A stretch of DNA of 64,000 nt from Luzula sylvatica (Eukaryota; Streptophyta; Magnoliopsida; Poales; Juncaceae), in assembly GCA_946800325.1 (NCBI GenBank), contig OX326958.1, positions 4,598,001 to 4,662,000 on the forward strand. Direction: 5' to 3'. A program made the position numbers and the translations under genes. Position 1 is the first letter of the stretch. Every line of letters starts with the position of its first letter. This document shows positions 11,451 to 23,995 of the stretch, piece by piece. The notes beneath the pieces were generated by a model. That model searched no databases and had not been told where the DNA came from. It was given only the letters and a program-made list of their open reading frames with translations.

Positions 11451-11856
11451 TATATTGTATAGGCTCCGGATAAATTATGTTGTAATGAAACATAACATTG
11501 TAAGAGGGCATATACTGTGTCCCCACCCCCATCCCCACTGGTGTATATTAAGCGTTGAACCAGTGTATATTATTTGTTTGAAAAATAACTAATCAAATTT
11601 AAATTTACAGATTTGAAAAAAAAAAGTATTGAAAATGGTTAATCCACCGTTAACATATGTTCAACAGATACGCATCATTTTCACCTTTAACATGTGTTAA
11701 ATAGATACACGCATTCATTTTCACTGTTTGATGTCTAAATTAGAGTTTGTCGGAAATTTTACAAAATAAAACTATCATAAAATTTAACAAAAATATGAGA
11801 ACGAAAATCAAAATAATAATTTCGCAAAAATCTACAAAAAATCAATTTTTTAAATA

Positions 11857-12046
11857 GCGACGCTCTAGCGGCGCCATAACGAAATTTTGGAAGTAAGCGT
11901 TGCATCGCTTCATATGTCAGCTATGTAGCGTTTTGTTTCGCTGCAACGCTATATCGAACTGTTATAGTATGTAGCGTGCAAATATAACTACCGTAGCAGT
12001 TCTATAGCGTGATTACAAAGTTTGTAGTGCAATTTATTTATGTAGA

Positions 12047-12087
<41 letters not shown>

Positions 12088-12557
12088 AAATAATAATAAT
12101 AATAATAATAACAATATTAAAATAATAATAACAATTATTATTATTATTGTTGTTGTTGTTATTATTATTATTATACAATAATAATTATTGTTATTGCATA
12201 ATAACAATGTTTTAAGCAGCGTGCTATAGCAGATTTTTATAGGTAAATGCTGCATCGCTACAGAATTTAGTTCTATAGCGTTTTGTTCCGCTACAACACT
12301 ATATCGAGCTGCTATAGCATGAAGCGTACACATAGAGCGGTTGTAGCGGTGTTGTAGCGTGATTACAAAAGTAAATGATTAATTAAATGTGTGTATACAA
12401 AAATATTGAGTGGAATTTAGTTATGTTGAATAATAATAACAATAATCATAATAATCATAATAATAATAATAATCAAATTAATAATAATCATAATAATAAT
12501 CATAATATTCATAATAATAACAATAGTAAAAATAATATAAGAATAATAAGAATAATG

Positions 12558-12616
<59 letters not shown>

Positions 12617-12631
12617 CATAATAATAGTATA

Positions 12632-12726
<95 letters not shown>

Positions 12727-12780
12727 TAACAACAATAGGATAAGTAATAACTATTATTATTATTATTATTTGATTCATAT
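11857..12780. repeat. Two copies of a TATAGCG-rich core each followed by an AAT array
   Basis: Cores at about 11,857-12,035 and 12,206-12,385 share TATAGCGTTTTGTT, CAACGCTATATCGA and TAGCGTGATTACAAA. Each is followed by a long (AAT)n array (12,046-12,205 and about 12,429-12,765). The second core begins CAATGTTTTAAGCAGCG, which resembles a hAT-type end (compare 40,103). Open frames here are homopolymer-like Asn, Ile or Tyr runs and are not genes. Confidence 0.7.
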
Positions 12781-14017
12781 CTAATCAAAATCAAAATCAA
12801 AATGAAAATACTTGATGATAATATAAATAAATATTTGTTCAAAAAAATACGACTTATTATGTATAAAATTAAATAAACCGAATTAGTTTTTAATAATTTT
12901 GTTCACATCTGATAAATGTGATTCGTCATCTAATTAATACAATTTGCCAATGATAATGATTTAATATTTGTTCGAAACGAGATCTTAGGTCACGGGAATC
13001 CTGCATTTCCGCTGCATCATGCATGGTATACTAGTGCAGAAATACCCAAAATGAGATAACTTAATGGTGGTTTATGAAGTGTTTGTGACGATCCAACTCG
13101 CAAAAATATTTGATGTCTTGATCTTCAAGTATTTTCAATCTTGTTGTATCTTCTTACAATATTTTGATGCCGTGTTTTCGTGTGTCTTCATACGTTGTCT
13201 CAATGTCTTGTTCTTGTATCTTGTGGTCTTCTTCTAATCATAAATTGAATTGATCATCCTGAAATGTATTTTTCAAATTAAACACACATATAAGAAATTG
13301 TTAGTAGTATCGATATCATTTTGAAACAATCAAATAAAATTTGAACCAATATTTTATCTCTCTCAAATTTGAAAAAAATTAAAAAACAACCTTGTAAAAA
13401 ACTTGGAATCAGCGAAATTTCTCCTCCAAAATCTGAAAAGTTCAAAAATACCCTTATAAATCCGGAAAATATCTTCTTGTACCCCTTTAAACCTGATAAT
13501 AATAATTTCAAAAGAATCTTTGTAAAATATGAAAGGGAATTTTACTTTGCCCCGTAACAAGTCAATTTTACTTTGTCCCAATAACATGTCACCTACGTCT
13601 TTAACGTGGTCATCATCTGTTCACAATGCCTTGCATATCATTTCTCAAATGATCCCAAAATTTTAACGAACATATCATGGACCGTTAATTGATATATACT
13701 TTCATATTAATTAATAAATACCCGATTGTTAATTGATATATTTAACAAATTTTATTTATATAATTAATTGTTAATAGGTTGTACCGTGAAAATTTCAAAA
13801 AATTCTATACGAAAATATATGATATGTCAAAAAAATATCTATAAGAGAACTATAATGTGTTTTGGAATGACACATAGAATGCACAAAACAAATGCGATCA
13901 AAACAAAAATATACAATCGTGTATCATTTTCACGTTAATGACCTTATTTTTTTTCTCCATCATTAATTGTTAAACGTGTTACGTATCAAGATTCAGAAGG
14001 ACAAATATATATTTTCC
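12781..14017. other. Intergenic, no recognisable feature
   Basis: AT-rich sequence without a supported gene or a repeat with clear ends. Overlapping 60-77 codon frames near 13.3-13.6 kb lie on both strands and look like chance. Confidence 0.5.
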
Positions 14018-14396
14018 AAAAAGTAACACCATACTCTAATCTGAAAACTACCCACCGTACACGTGCCACACCTGGAAGCATTCTTGAAACCCGGGGACTC
14101 CTCAAACTCATTCCCTATGACATCACTCTAATTTAAATATAATAAACGAATGTAGTTAATTAACTTGCCACTTGAAGTGGCCCACTTCACAAATAACATG
14201 TCAACATATTACTTTGCCAAAATTTCATCTAGACAAGTCACAGGCCAGTGGGTCCCGTTTACATAGACACACACAGTCCAGTGGCGAGATAATTATTATC
14301 CAAGCCGGGCCGACTCGACGAATCCCTCCACTACCAACCTCGTCCTCTCCAAAAACAACAAAACCCTATCTAGAAATAACTATTCCTTTCCCCACC
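14018..14396 (+). promoter_or_regulatory. 5' region of MADS copy 1, with G-box
   Basis: The stretch aligns with 18,690-19,098 upstream of MADS copy 2. Shared words include ACCGTACACGTG, CTCCTCAAACTCATTCCCT and GACATCACTC. A CACGTG G-box (14,060-14,065) is conserved in both. Conservation here can reflect recent duplication as well as function. Confidence 0.45.
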
Positions 14397-17300
14397 ATGG
14401 TTAGCAAGAGAGGAAGGGTGCAGCTCAAAAGGATCGAGGACAAGACCAGTCGCCAGGTCAGGTTTTCGAAGAGGAGGAGCGGCCTGTTCAAGAAGGCCTT
14501 CGAGCTCGCCGTTCTTTGTGATGCTGAGGTGGGCCTAATTGTCTTCTCTCCTGGAGGGAAGCTCTACGAATACTCCAGCTCTTCAAGGTTTGTACATTTA
14601 GCTTCTTTGTTTCTTAATTTCTTCTTAGATCGAGTAATTACTAATTAGCAAGCGTAAATGGGGTTAAAGTTTGGGTCTTTCTTAAAAGTGTGTCCAAAAG
14701 AGTTGGTAATGGGTCTCTTGTACACGTGTGGAGATATGATCAAAAGGGGAATTAGATATTGTTAAACTGGTAAGTGTTTGGTCAACAAATAGACTAAGAG
14801 AATTTAGTCAAACAGTTAGGAGGAGCTTACGCATCACTTGCACTTTCCAATTTTTCAATTAAATTTACAAGCTTCTAATTTAGGAAAAAATTGTCCATTT
14901 CTTGGCTCCACCAAATTTAGTTAAAATTACCAAATTAGATCTCCATGAGAGGACTGTTAGAACAAAATAACTTTCGTGAAATTATTATGTATTTTTTTTT
15001 GTCTTATAGATTAGCTTATTCATCACTAATTAATTAGTTCTAGCTCTTTTTAAAGAACATATTGGATGGGTCGAAGTTGTAATTATATGGAACTAGGGTT
15101 AAGATTTTGGGGAAAAGCTTCTTGATTCTCTTTAACAACATATTGACACCAATTTAACAACAATATATCATAATAACAATTTTGAATTGCCAAGGTTAAT
15201 CTTCAGGGACTTAAAATCAAAAAGATAATCTTCAGGGACTAAATCTTATATTAAATGAACTAGATGTTTTAACAAGAACATAACTGAGATAGGGTTGTTG
15301 CATCGAAGGGCCAGGCCCATCACCTTTGATGCTATATCTTCCTAGTTTCACCTCTTTTTCAACAAATCAATTAACTAATAATGCAATAGAATAATATTAA
15401 TGTGAGATGTAACTGAGTGATAAGTAATTTCAGTTGTGATATATAGTACCGTAATGGCATATATCAATTGTATTAGTTCTCAAGTCTTTGAATTACCAAA
15501 TTTAAACACAAATTGATTACAAATGAGTTTAAAAAAGAAAGAAGTAAATGGGTCCATCAATGCTTAATCAATGAATTCATGACGTGTATTTATGTAGTTG
15601 TTCGGTGATTACTCAATTCAGTTTTCTTCGACATTTTTCATGAAATAAACTAAGTAGGATTAGGGTTTATCATTTTTTTGCAGTTCGGCAAACAAAAACG
15701 TTCCTTCCATTTTCTTTCACTAAATCATCTTATGCCATACTCGCCGAAGAAGCCTTGGGGTTTAGGGTTTAGGAAGTGCAAAATAAAGAGGTAAAGAAAT
15801 GTTTTTACTGGAAAGTCAGAGAAATTCTGCAATTTCACCTTCTTAATGGAAATTACACTTTTTCAGCTAGAATAGGATATTAACATTACTTAACTTGGCT
15901 ATTTCACAAACAAACATACATTACAATAAAGCTCGAACTGATGTCTTAATATTTGTTATGATTGTTAACTACAACTTAATTCTCAATTAAAATCACTACT
16001 GAAAGAAACTTGATTAAAATCAAATAAACTAATTAACCGTAACATAAATATGCTAAGCACAACTAACCTTAGTAGACTATTAACTCGATATTTAACACCA
16101 ATTTAACAATTCATCATATAGTTCTAACCCTAATTCAACAAATTTACAATAATACCCACGAATGCGATCAAGCATTAGGGAGGCATACGCGCGCGCACGA
16201 GAGGGAGGGAGACTTTTGACTTTTGACTTTTGATAGCACAGGAAGATCTTACACACACGACGAGGTTAAGGGTTTAGGGATTATACTGTGGTTTAACTTC
16301 AAAATTAGTATGTTTGGTGTTTCTAGACTATAATATACCGTCTGCTATTTAGGTTAGTGGCATCCGTGGTAGGGTTTAAGAGAAACCGGGAAAGAACATT
16401 CTTTTCCATAGATCTTGTTTTTGTTATGGAAAGTAAGGTTTAATTTACTTTGCATGCATAATTGAAAGAAGAACAACAACCCCCAATTAATGATGAAAAT
16501 GAGTACGTAACAACATCGTTATCGGGACATGTGCATCATCCGTATACCATATCAATAATACTAAATATTTTGGTTCGCAATATTTTTATTCTCACTATAA
16601 TTTTCTTTGATCCAGTATCGAGGATACATTTTGCCGATATAGCCAGTTTTCGCAGTTTTCAGTCGAAAGGGGTGCTCGTAAGGGAGATAAAGATGAAGGT
16701 ACTGATAAAGTGCAGGTACAATTTTTGCCAATTTTTTTTATTACTTGCATCTTCATATATACACAGAAAAAAAAATACTTACGTGCACCCCTACAAAGTG
16801 GAAAATATCATGGGTACTCTATAAAATTTATAAATATCATGCCCCTCTAAAACATAGAAAATATTATTATTTGCTTATGTTTGTAAGGGCATTCAATGAT
16901 ATTTTACATTTGGAGGGGTATGCATGATATTCTGAGTTCTTGTAGGGAAACATGCATTATTTTATTCTGAGTTTTTGTAGGGGTATGCATGGAATTTAAC
17001 CAATATCTTTTTGTATGAACTGTAAATGCAACATCTTGTTATACACAGAAAACAAAAACATAAATCGGACCAATTTCACTTCAAATTGGAAAATGACATT
17101 GGGACCCCTACAAAACTTAGAAATATAATGCACCTGCAAAACATAAAAAATATCATGTATACCCCTACAAAACAAAAGAAATAGCACACATACCCCTCTA
17201 ATAACTACGCTTTCCTCCAATTTGATGCCAACCAAATTAGTACTGTTTGGTGGCGCCACTCTTAAATAACTACCCTTTTCCAATTTTAAAACAATCAGTG

Positions 17301-17700
17301 TATAATATGTAGAAATTACATACTTAAACAATTTTCATTTCATCGCAGAATAATCGTGACGGTTCTTCCAACTCGGACGTGAAATCCAAGCTAAGCGATA
17401 TTTCTCGCTGGTATAATAACATTTTCATATAAAAAACTTACTTCTTGTATGCCATACTGCTTGCAAAATATATGCAGGTGTACTGCAAATGAAAATATAG
17501 AACGACTCGGTTCCGGCAAAATAGACCAACTAGAGGAACTACTAACTCAAGCACTTAGACTCACAGTACGATCAAGAAAGGTAGATACAAAGTATTCAAG
17601 ATCAACAATGGATTTAGTCATTTAGGTAATAAGATAAAATACTGACCTTGTATTGTGAATTTCTAATCAGAGAAAAGAAAATGGAAGGAGATGTAATTGA
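14397..17700 (+). CDS. Short MADS-box transcription factor, OsMADS51-like, copy 1
   Basis: Five exons: 14397-14587, 16616-16715, 17349-17410, 17478-17580, 17671-17700 (phases 2,0,2,0), giving about 161 aa. Exon 1 is the whole MADS DNA-binding domain (residues 1-60, [20 protein letters not shown]). Exon 2 reads [15 protein letters not shown], exon 3 [20 protein letters not shown], exon 4 a Leu-rich segment ([10 protein letters not shown]). From memory of the family, this order and the short length match rice OsMADS51-type proteins of the FLC clade; no full K domain is visible. Expected role: nuclear DNA-binding regulator, possibly of flowering time. Oddity: relative to copy 2, the last acceptor TAG has become TAT and one extra A precedes ATGG, so the C-terminus is nine residues and a stop. 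Use of an AAAAG acceptor (exon from 17678 to 17755) would restore the copy-2-like frame. Confidence 0.85.
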
Positions 17701-18192
17701 AGGGACTGGAGATGAGGCAAATGGATTGAGAAGTAGAAGAAGACCAACTTATTAGATAAAATAAAATAACTTTGCTCCTAATTAAATTAATTAAATTAGA
17801 TATCTAATACAATGACACGATACTTCATGCAACCGCCCATCAAATTTAATCTGCCTTGCTTAATCATCTTGTAATAAAAAATCATATGAGAAAATCTTGT
17901 ATTATATATATGTTATATATGCATTGTAGTATTAATCATTTTAAACGTATATGATCACTTCCATTATTTTATATTAGACACAATACATTACAGACTAAAT
18001 CAACGTTTGGCCCAAGTTCTTAACCCCTAAATTACTTATCTACGTAACTATAAATTTTATAGACAAGTATTATTTGGGCCTTGTAGACCCACCAACCCAA
18101 TCAGCCCATTAAGATCTGTTATTTTTTTTTTCTAAGAAAACATAATTTTTACAAACAAATCCATTAACTTTATGACTCCTTCTCCGGCCGCG
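17701..18192 (+). other. Duplicated MADS 3' flank and SF3A1 5' flank
   Basis: Aligns with 23,200-23,995. Shared words include CTTGCTTAATCATCTTG, CATATGAGAAAATCTTG and TTTATAG..AGTATT..TTGGGCCT. It is the spacer between the MADS and SF3A1 parts of the first tandem segment. Confidence 0.75.
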
Positions 18193-18370
18193 ATGTTTGC
18201 CCCGATTCTCCGTCTACCAACTCTTGGGACGGAACCAGTCAAGCGACGAACAAACAATTGGAAATTGTGGTATCGGATTGTGATCCTTCACGATCAGATT
18301 CGTGACCCTCTATGGTGGCCTACCACACACGAAGCATCGGAATGATATTCCATCCACCGCGGTATCTGAT
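18193..18370 (+). pseudogene. Truncated 5' fragment of SF3A1
   Basis: ATG at 18,193 and about 175 bp that align with the first codons of the intact SF3A1 gene (start 23,996/23,999). Shared words include GCCCCGATTCTC, CCAGTCAAG and GAAATTGTG.TATCGGAT. Small indels destroy the frame. Similarity stops near 18,365, within what would be the first exon. The fragment marks the downstream edge of the first tandem MADS-SF3A1 segment. Confidence 0.85.
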
Positions 18371-18689
18371 ACTATACAATTATAAAATTTGATTTTTGAA
18401 ATATCCACAGAACATAGTTCATATCAAAACTTAAACATTTAAAAAAATATTTCGACGTCATCAAATATGACCTGTTATCATATATTTTATGTCATGATTG
18501 TTAAATTGAACCAAATTTAAAAAAATAAAAAACTTGGTTGATCAAATTAAAAAAAAATAAGAAATTTGATTAATCAAATTAAAATATTAAAAAATTGATT
18601 GAATTTTCGGTAAAAAGCAAGGAACCAAAATTACATTTTTTTTTCTTTTCAAAAAATATTAACACAAATTTGTTATAGTTTCCCTTCGA
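18371..18689. other. AT-rich spacer between tandem segments
   Basis: Low-complexity AT-rich sequence with no gene. It separates the truncated SF3A1 fragment from the upstream region of MADS copy 2. Confidence 0.5.
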
Positions 18690-19098
18690 GAGCTCAAAAA
18701 AAACCATTACACCCTGGAAGCTACCAACCGTACACGTGTCACAGCAGCATTCTTTAATCCTGTGGCTCCTCAAACTCATTCCCTCGTGACATCACTCCAC
18801 TCGTGACAGCAGCATTCTTTCCCTCGTGACAGCAGCATTCTTTAATCCTTTCGCTTCAATCGATACTAACAAGAGAAGAAGGGTGGCGTGGTGGGGTGCT
18901 AAACCCGGTTAATTAACATCAACATGTTTAACATGTTATTTGTAAGAAACATATTTTGATAAAGACACGTCACTGGAAAATGGGTCCCGTTTGTCAGATA
19001 CACTGGAAACAAGTTATGGCGACGACAAAAAACTATTCTCCAAAAACAAAAACCCTAGCTCGGAAATAACTGTTCCTTTTCCGATGGACGAACGAGCC
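18690..19098 (+). promoter_or_regulatory. 5' region of MADS copy 2, with G-box
   Basis: Homologous to the region upstream of copy 1, including the CACGTG G-box (18,733-18,738). A short internal repeat (CTCGTGACAGCAGCATTCTT twice, near 18,783-18,843) is private to this copy. Confidence 0.45.
19016..19069 (+). other. Possible 17-codon uORF upstream of MADS copy 2
   Basis: ATG at 19,016 opens a frame ending TAA at 19,069, just 5' of the in-frame MADS ATGs (19,084 and 19,099) and in another frame. Its relevance depends on where transcription starts, which cannot be seen. Copy 1 lacks this ATG. Confidence 0.3.
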
Positions 19099-20910
19099 AT
19101 GGCTAGCAAGAGAGGAAGGGTGCAGCTGAAAAGGATCGAGGACAGGACCAGTCGCCAGGTCAGATTTTCGAAGAGGAGGAGCGGCCTGTTCAAGAAGGCC
19201 TTCGAGCTCGCCGTTCTTTGTGATGCCGAGGTGGGCCTAATCGTCTTTTCTGCCGGAGGGAAGCTCTACGAGTACTCCAGCTCTTCCAGGTTTGTATATC
19301 CGTTCTATCTTCTTTATTCCTTAATTTCTTGTCTTATATCGAGTAATTAGCAAGCGTAAATGGGGTTAAAGTTTGTTTCTTTCTTAAACTGGTAAGAGAA
19401 AGTTTAGTCAAAAGTTGCAATTTTGAAGGAACTATCTTCATTTGCATCTTCAAATTTGGCAATTAAATTTACAAGCTTCTAATTTAGGTACCTACTTACT
19501 ATGAATAGGAAAACAGTTCATTTCTTGCCTTGACTCCACCAAATTTAGTTAAAATTACTAAATTGAATCTCAATGAAGTACTGTTAGAACAAAAGAACTT
19601 TTAGCAAGTTATTATGTTCTAGTTCTGGTTCTTTTTATGGTTAGAATTTTGGGCAAAAACTTCTTAGTTGTCTTAATGGTGAAAAGGAAATCATTTTTTT
19701 TGAAAAAACATGATTGAAAAGAAGAAAAAAAAGATGATCGAAATAACAATTTTGAATTGCTAGGGTTATTATCTTTTACTAACTTAACTTAGTAATTAGG
19801 TTTGTTTTGCTAAAAAAAGGTCTATCAATATTGATTCACACATAACACTTGAGGGTAAAGTTTCAATTTCATGAATATCTCACTACTAAATTTAGTAAGT
19901 TGTAGAATAGAAGGGCCAGGCCCATCACCTTTGATGCTAGATCTTCATGATTTCAACAAAAATAATTAACTAATAAAATCAATACAATCACGCGACTTGT
20001 ATATATTTGAGTTATAAGTTTTTCTGTTGTGATATATAATACTGTGATGGCATATAGCAATTGTAATTCAAAAAAGTCTCCAATTAAAGAATTTATTCAC
20101 GAATTGATTACAAATGAGTTTAAAAAAAAAAAATTAAACGAGTCCCGTCAATTCTTAACCAATGAATTTGCGACATGTGTATTTTCGTAGTTGTTCGGTT
20201 GTTTATTTATTTAATTCCAGCAGTTTTGACCGCTGAATACAATTAACTTAGTGCTTCGAAAGTTCAAACAGTGTCTTCAATTTAAATAACTCGGCTATTT
20301 CACAAACAAACGCATTAACTTGAAAAACGTAACAAATGACAACAATAAAGCTCGAGTTGCTCTTTTATATTTGTTATGATTATTAACTACAAGTTAATTC
20401 TCAATTAAACTCAAAATAATTAAATTAACCGTGACACGTCATATTCGATTCTTCACAAAGTTACATACCATTGGCCTTCATCTAACCCTAATTTCAATAA
20501 ATTTACAGTAATTAACCACAAATAAGATTAAGCATTATTACTATATTCTCATTAGGAAGGTGCTCGAGATTATGATTGTATATGTGTGTGTGTGTGTTTA
20601 GAGAGAGAGAGAAAGAGAGAGCATACACTGTGAGGTTTAGGGTTTAGGGATTATACTGTGCATAATTAGTAGTAATCAAGAAAATAATATTTACAAAATC
20701 TTTTTTAAGAAATTTTGGATTACATAATTTTTAACTTGCTATGTTTGGTTTCAAAATGGTAAAATGGTTTAAACTTCAAAAATTACTATTTTTGGCGCCG
20801 CCAAACTACTAGTCTACTATTTAGGTGAAGTTTGTCGTGATTAGGGTTTTAAGAGAAATTCGATAATAACTCTCTTTCCCATAGATCTTGTTTTTGTAAT
20901 CACGAATATC

Positions 20911-20957
<47 letters not shown>

Positions 20958-23248
20958 TAATCAGGACGACGATTATGTAACAACATCAAAAGGGGAATTT
21001 TGGGTCATCCATATATATATCCAATATATCCAACGTTTAGGTTTTAGAAGACGACAGAAAGAAACAAAGAAATGATTTTATTTGGAAGTGAAATTTGTTA
21101 CAATTTCACCTTCTTTATGGAAATTACATTTTCCAGCTAATTGACAATAACAAACACGAATGAGATCAAGCATTAGGAAGGCACTCACGATTATGATTGT
21201 GTGCGTGCATGCAAAGATCTTATACAGATGGCATTTAGGGGTTATGTTGTGTATAATTAGTTAGGTCTCATATATGTTCATGATTTACTATGGTTTTAAC
21301 TTCAAAATTACTATGTTTGGCACCCCCACAATATACTATTTAGGTAAGGGCTGTCGAGGTTAGGGTTTAAGAGAGATAAGAAAAGATCTTTTTTTTTTTC
21401 ATAGATCTTGTTTTTGTTGTGGAAAATAAGATTTAATTTATTTTGAATTAATATTTCAAAGTACAACAAACCCCCAAAAATAATGCTATATATTTCAGTA
21501 CTACAGAACACATGTTTGATTATGATTTATGTTTTATTCGATCCAGCATCGATGATACATATTGCCGATATAAGCGCTTTTCAGTCGAGGTATGCGCCAA
21601 TAAGAATAAGCGAGATAAAGATGAAGGTACTGATAATGTAAAGGTACAATTATTGCCAAATCTTTTTATTACTTTCATCTATCTTCATATATACACAAGA
21701 AATATCATATATACCCCTACAAAACATAATAGAAAATATCATGTCCAACAAACCATAAGAAATATCATATATACCCCGCTTTTTTATATTTGTTTCCAAA
21801 TGTTCCTTTAACTATTTGTGGTGAGAAAGAGGGACAGTTGGGGAATATTTTAGAAAACATATGAGCCAAAGGCATATTGTATTGACGATATTTCTTATGT
21901 TTGTAAGGACATTCATGATATTTTACATCTGGAGGGGTATACATGATATTCTGAGTTTTTGTAGGGGTACGCATGAAATTTTACTTATATTTTTTGTTTG
22001 AACTGTAAATGCGACATTTTGTTTGCATAAATTATTTGCATCAAATTATTACTTGCATCATATATACACGGAAAAAAAAATAATTAAATCTTTGGACCAA
22101 TTTTGTGTGGGCTCCTACAAAGTTACAAAATATAGGCCCACTACAAATTGGAAAATGTCATGGGTACCCCTACAAAACTTAGAAATATCATGTCCCTACA
22201 AAACTTAGAAATATCATATATACCCTTCGTTTTGTATTTATTTCCTAATGTTCCTTAACTATCCTAATTTTGCTACCTTATTATTTCCACACAATGAGTG
22301 AGAAAGAGGGATAGTTGGGGAATATTTTACAAAATTTATGAGAGGAAGGCATATTGATGATATTTCTTATGTTTGTAAGGGCAGTGCTGATCTTTTACAT
22401 TTGGATTATACAAGATACTTGAGTTTTTGTAGGGGTATACATGATATTCTGAGTTTTTGTAGGGGTATGCATGAAATTTTACCTATATCTTTTTGTATGA
22501 TGTAAATGCAACATTTTGTTTGCATGGAATATGTCTTTGGTGCCCACTACAAATTGGAATATGTCTTGGGTGCCCCTACAAACCTTAGAAATATCTGTCC
22601 CTACAAAACATAAAACATATTAGAAAAAAAAAATATGAGAGAGGTCTTGACTATTGATAATACATAATTCTTATTTTTGTAAGGCAATTTATGATATTTT
22701 ACTTTTTGAAAGGGATATATGTGATATTCTGAGTTTTTGTATGGGTATACATGAACTGTAAGATTTTCAATTTCAAAACAATCAATGTATATGTAGAAAT
22801 TACATACTTGAATAATTTTCATTTTATCGCAGAATAATCGTGACGGTTCTTCCAACTCGGACGTGAAATCCAAGCTAAGCGATATTTCTCGCTGGTATAA
22901 TAACATTTGCATATAAAAAAAAAATTACTTCTTGCATGCCATACTGCTTGTAAAATTATATGTAGGTGTACCGCAAATGAAAATATAGAACGACTCGGTT
23001 CCGGCGAAATGGCCCAACTAGAGGAGCTACTAACTCAAGCACTTACCCTCACAGTACAATCAAGAAAGGCAAATGAATATACTTTTGATTAAATTAAATT
23101 CATAAGAATATATTTTGATAACATAAAAATACTGACCTTGTAGGGAAAGCAAATGGAAAGAGATGGAGTTGAAGGTACTGGAGAAGAGGAAGTGGCAAAT
23201 GAATCAAAGCAGCAGAAGAAGACCAACTTATTAAATAAAATAAAATAA
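19099..23248 (+). CDS. Short MADS-box transcription factor, OsMADS51-like, copy 2
   Basis: Five exons: 19099-19289, 21547-21643, 22833-22894, 22966-23068, 23144-23248, giving about 185 aa. An in-frame ATG at 19,084 could add five residues; 19,099 (MASKRGRV) matches copy 1. Exon 1 is the MADS domain, exon 2 reads [16 protein letters not shown], exons 3-4 match copy 1 almost exactly, and exon 5 adds a charged tail ([16 protein letters not shown] to NLLNKIK). Oddity: the donor after exon 4 is AAG|GCAAAT where copy 1 has AAG|GTAGAT. If spliced as a GC-AG intron the full tail is made; if not, translation ends at TAA 23,090-23,092 after seven extra residues (about 158 aa). Intron 2 is swollen by dispersed repeats. 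Confidence 0.85.
20912..20955. repeat. (AC)n microsatellite in MADS copy 2 intron 1
   Basis: CA dinucleotide run of about 44 bp. Copy 1 has no such run at the equivalent place. Confidence 0.85.
21690..22760. repeat. Dispersed-repeat cluster in intron 2 of MADS copy 2
   Basis: Three or more tandem-like blocks of ATTTCTTATGTTTGTAAGGG, GGAGGGGTATACATGATATT, CTGAGTTTTTGTAGGGGTA and the opposite-strand CCCCTACAAAACTTAGAAAT. Copy 1 has a single shorter block (16,790-17,190), so the array expanded after the gene duplication, making intron 2 about 1.2 kb instead of 0.63 kb. Confidence 0.7.
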
Positions 23249-23995
23249 CTTTGCTCTTAAAAATTAAATTAGATATGTATAATATGTAATATAATGACAC
23301 GTTACTTCATGCCACCGATCTCCCTTGCTTAATCATCTTGCAATAAAGAACCATATGAGAAAATCTTGTAATATATACGCTGTAATATTAATTAGGAGGA
23401 TTTACATACTTTTCTTTTAAACTAGGAATTACATTTTTTTTTAAACTAGAATATCATATTTATCCCAAAATTTAAAATCACCCAATTTTTTCGCTAAAAC
23501 TGACTGTTAACATTTTAAATTACTATTTTATCTTTCTAAGAATCCAAATCATATTTTACAAGGATAAATATAATTTTTTAAAGAGTAAATATGATATTTT
23601 TTATTTTTAGAAGGGTAAAATAGTAATTTTAAATATTCATTGTTAGCTTTACCGAAAAGATTGGATGATTTTAAAATTTTTGAAAAAATATGATATTTCA
23701 GATTTATTAAAGGATAAATATGATATTTTAATTTTAAAAATATAAATATACATTTTCAAATAAAATAAATATATATATATAAAAATCTCCCTATTAATTA
23801 TTTCATCAACATTTAATTTTCGGCCCAATTTCTTACCCCTTGAGTTACTTAGCTATATAACAATATATTTATAGCCTAATATTGATTGGGCCTAAAGGCT
23901 CAAAAAGCCCATGAAGCTCTGATATTTCTCATTGGGTTTGGAACCCTAATTTGGACAAACGAATCCCGCAATTTTATCGCTCTTCTTCTCCGACG
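23249..23995 (+). other. MADS-SF3A1 spacer, probable SF3A1 promoter
   Basis: AT-rich, with more copies of the ATGATATTTT repeat at 23,400-23,740 and the SF3A1 5' flank from about 23,820. TTG at 23,951 lies in frame with SF3A1 but the first ATG is 23,996. Confidence 0.5.

Noticed and set aside
12034..12842. Long Asn/Ile/Tyr-run open frames
   Set aside because: They are (AAT)n and (TTA)n arrays read in different frames.
16462..16824. 120-codon plus frame across MADS copy 1 exon 2
   Set aside because: It reads the exon in a different frame from the one linked to the MADS domain by splice phase; the SIEDTFCRY frame is the conserved one.
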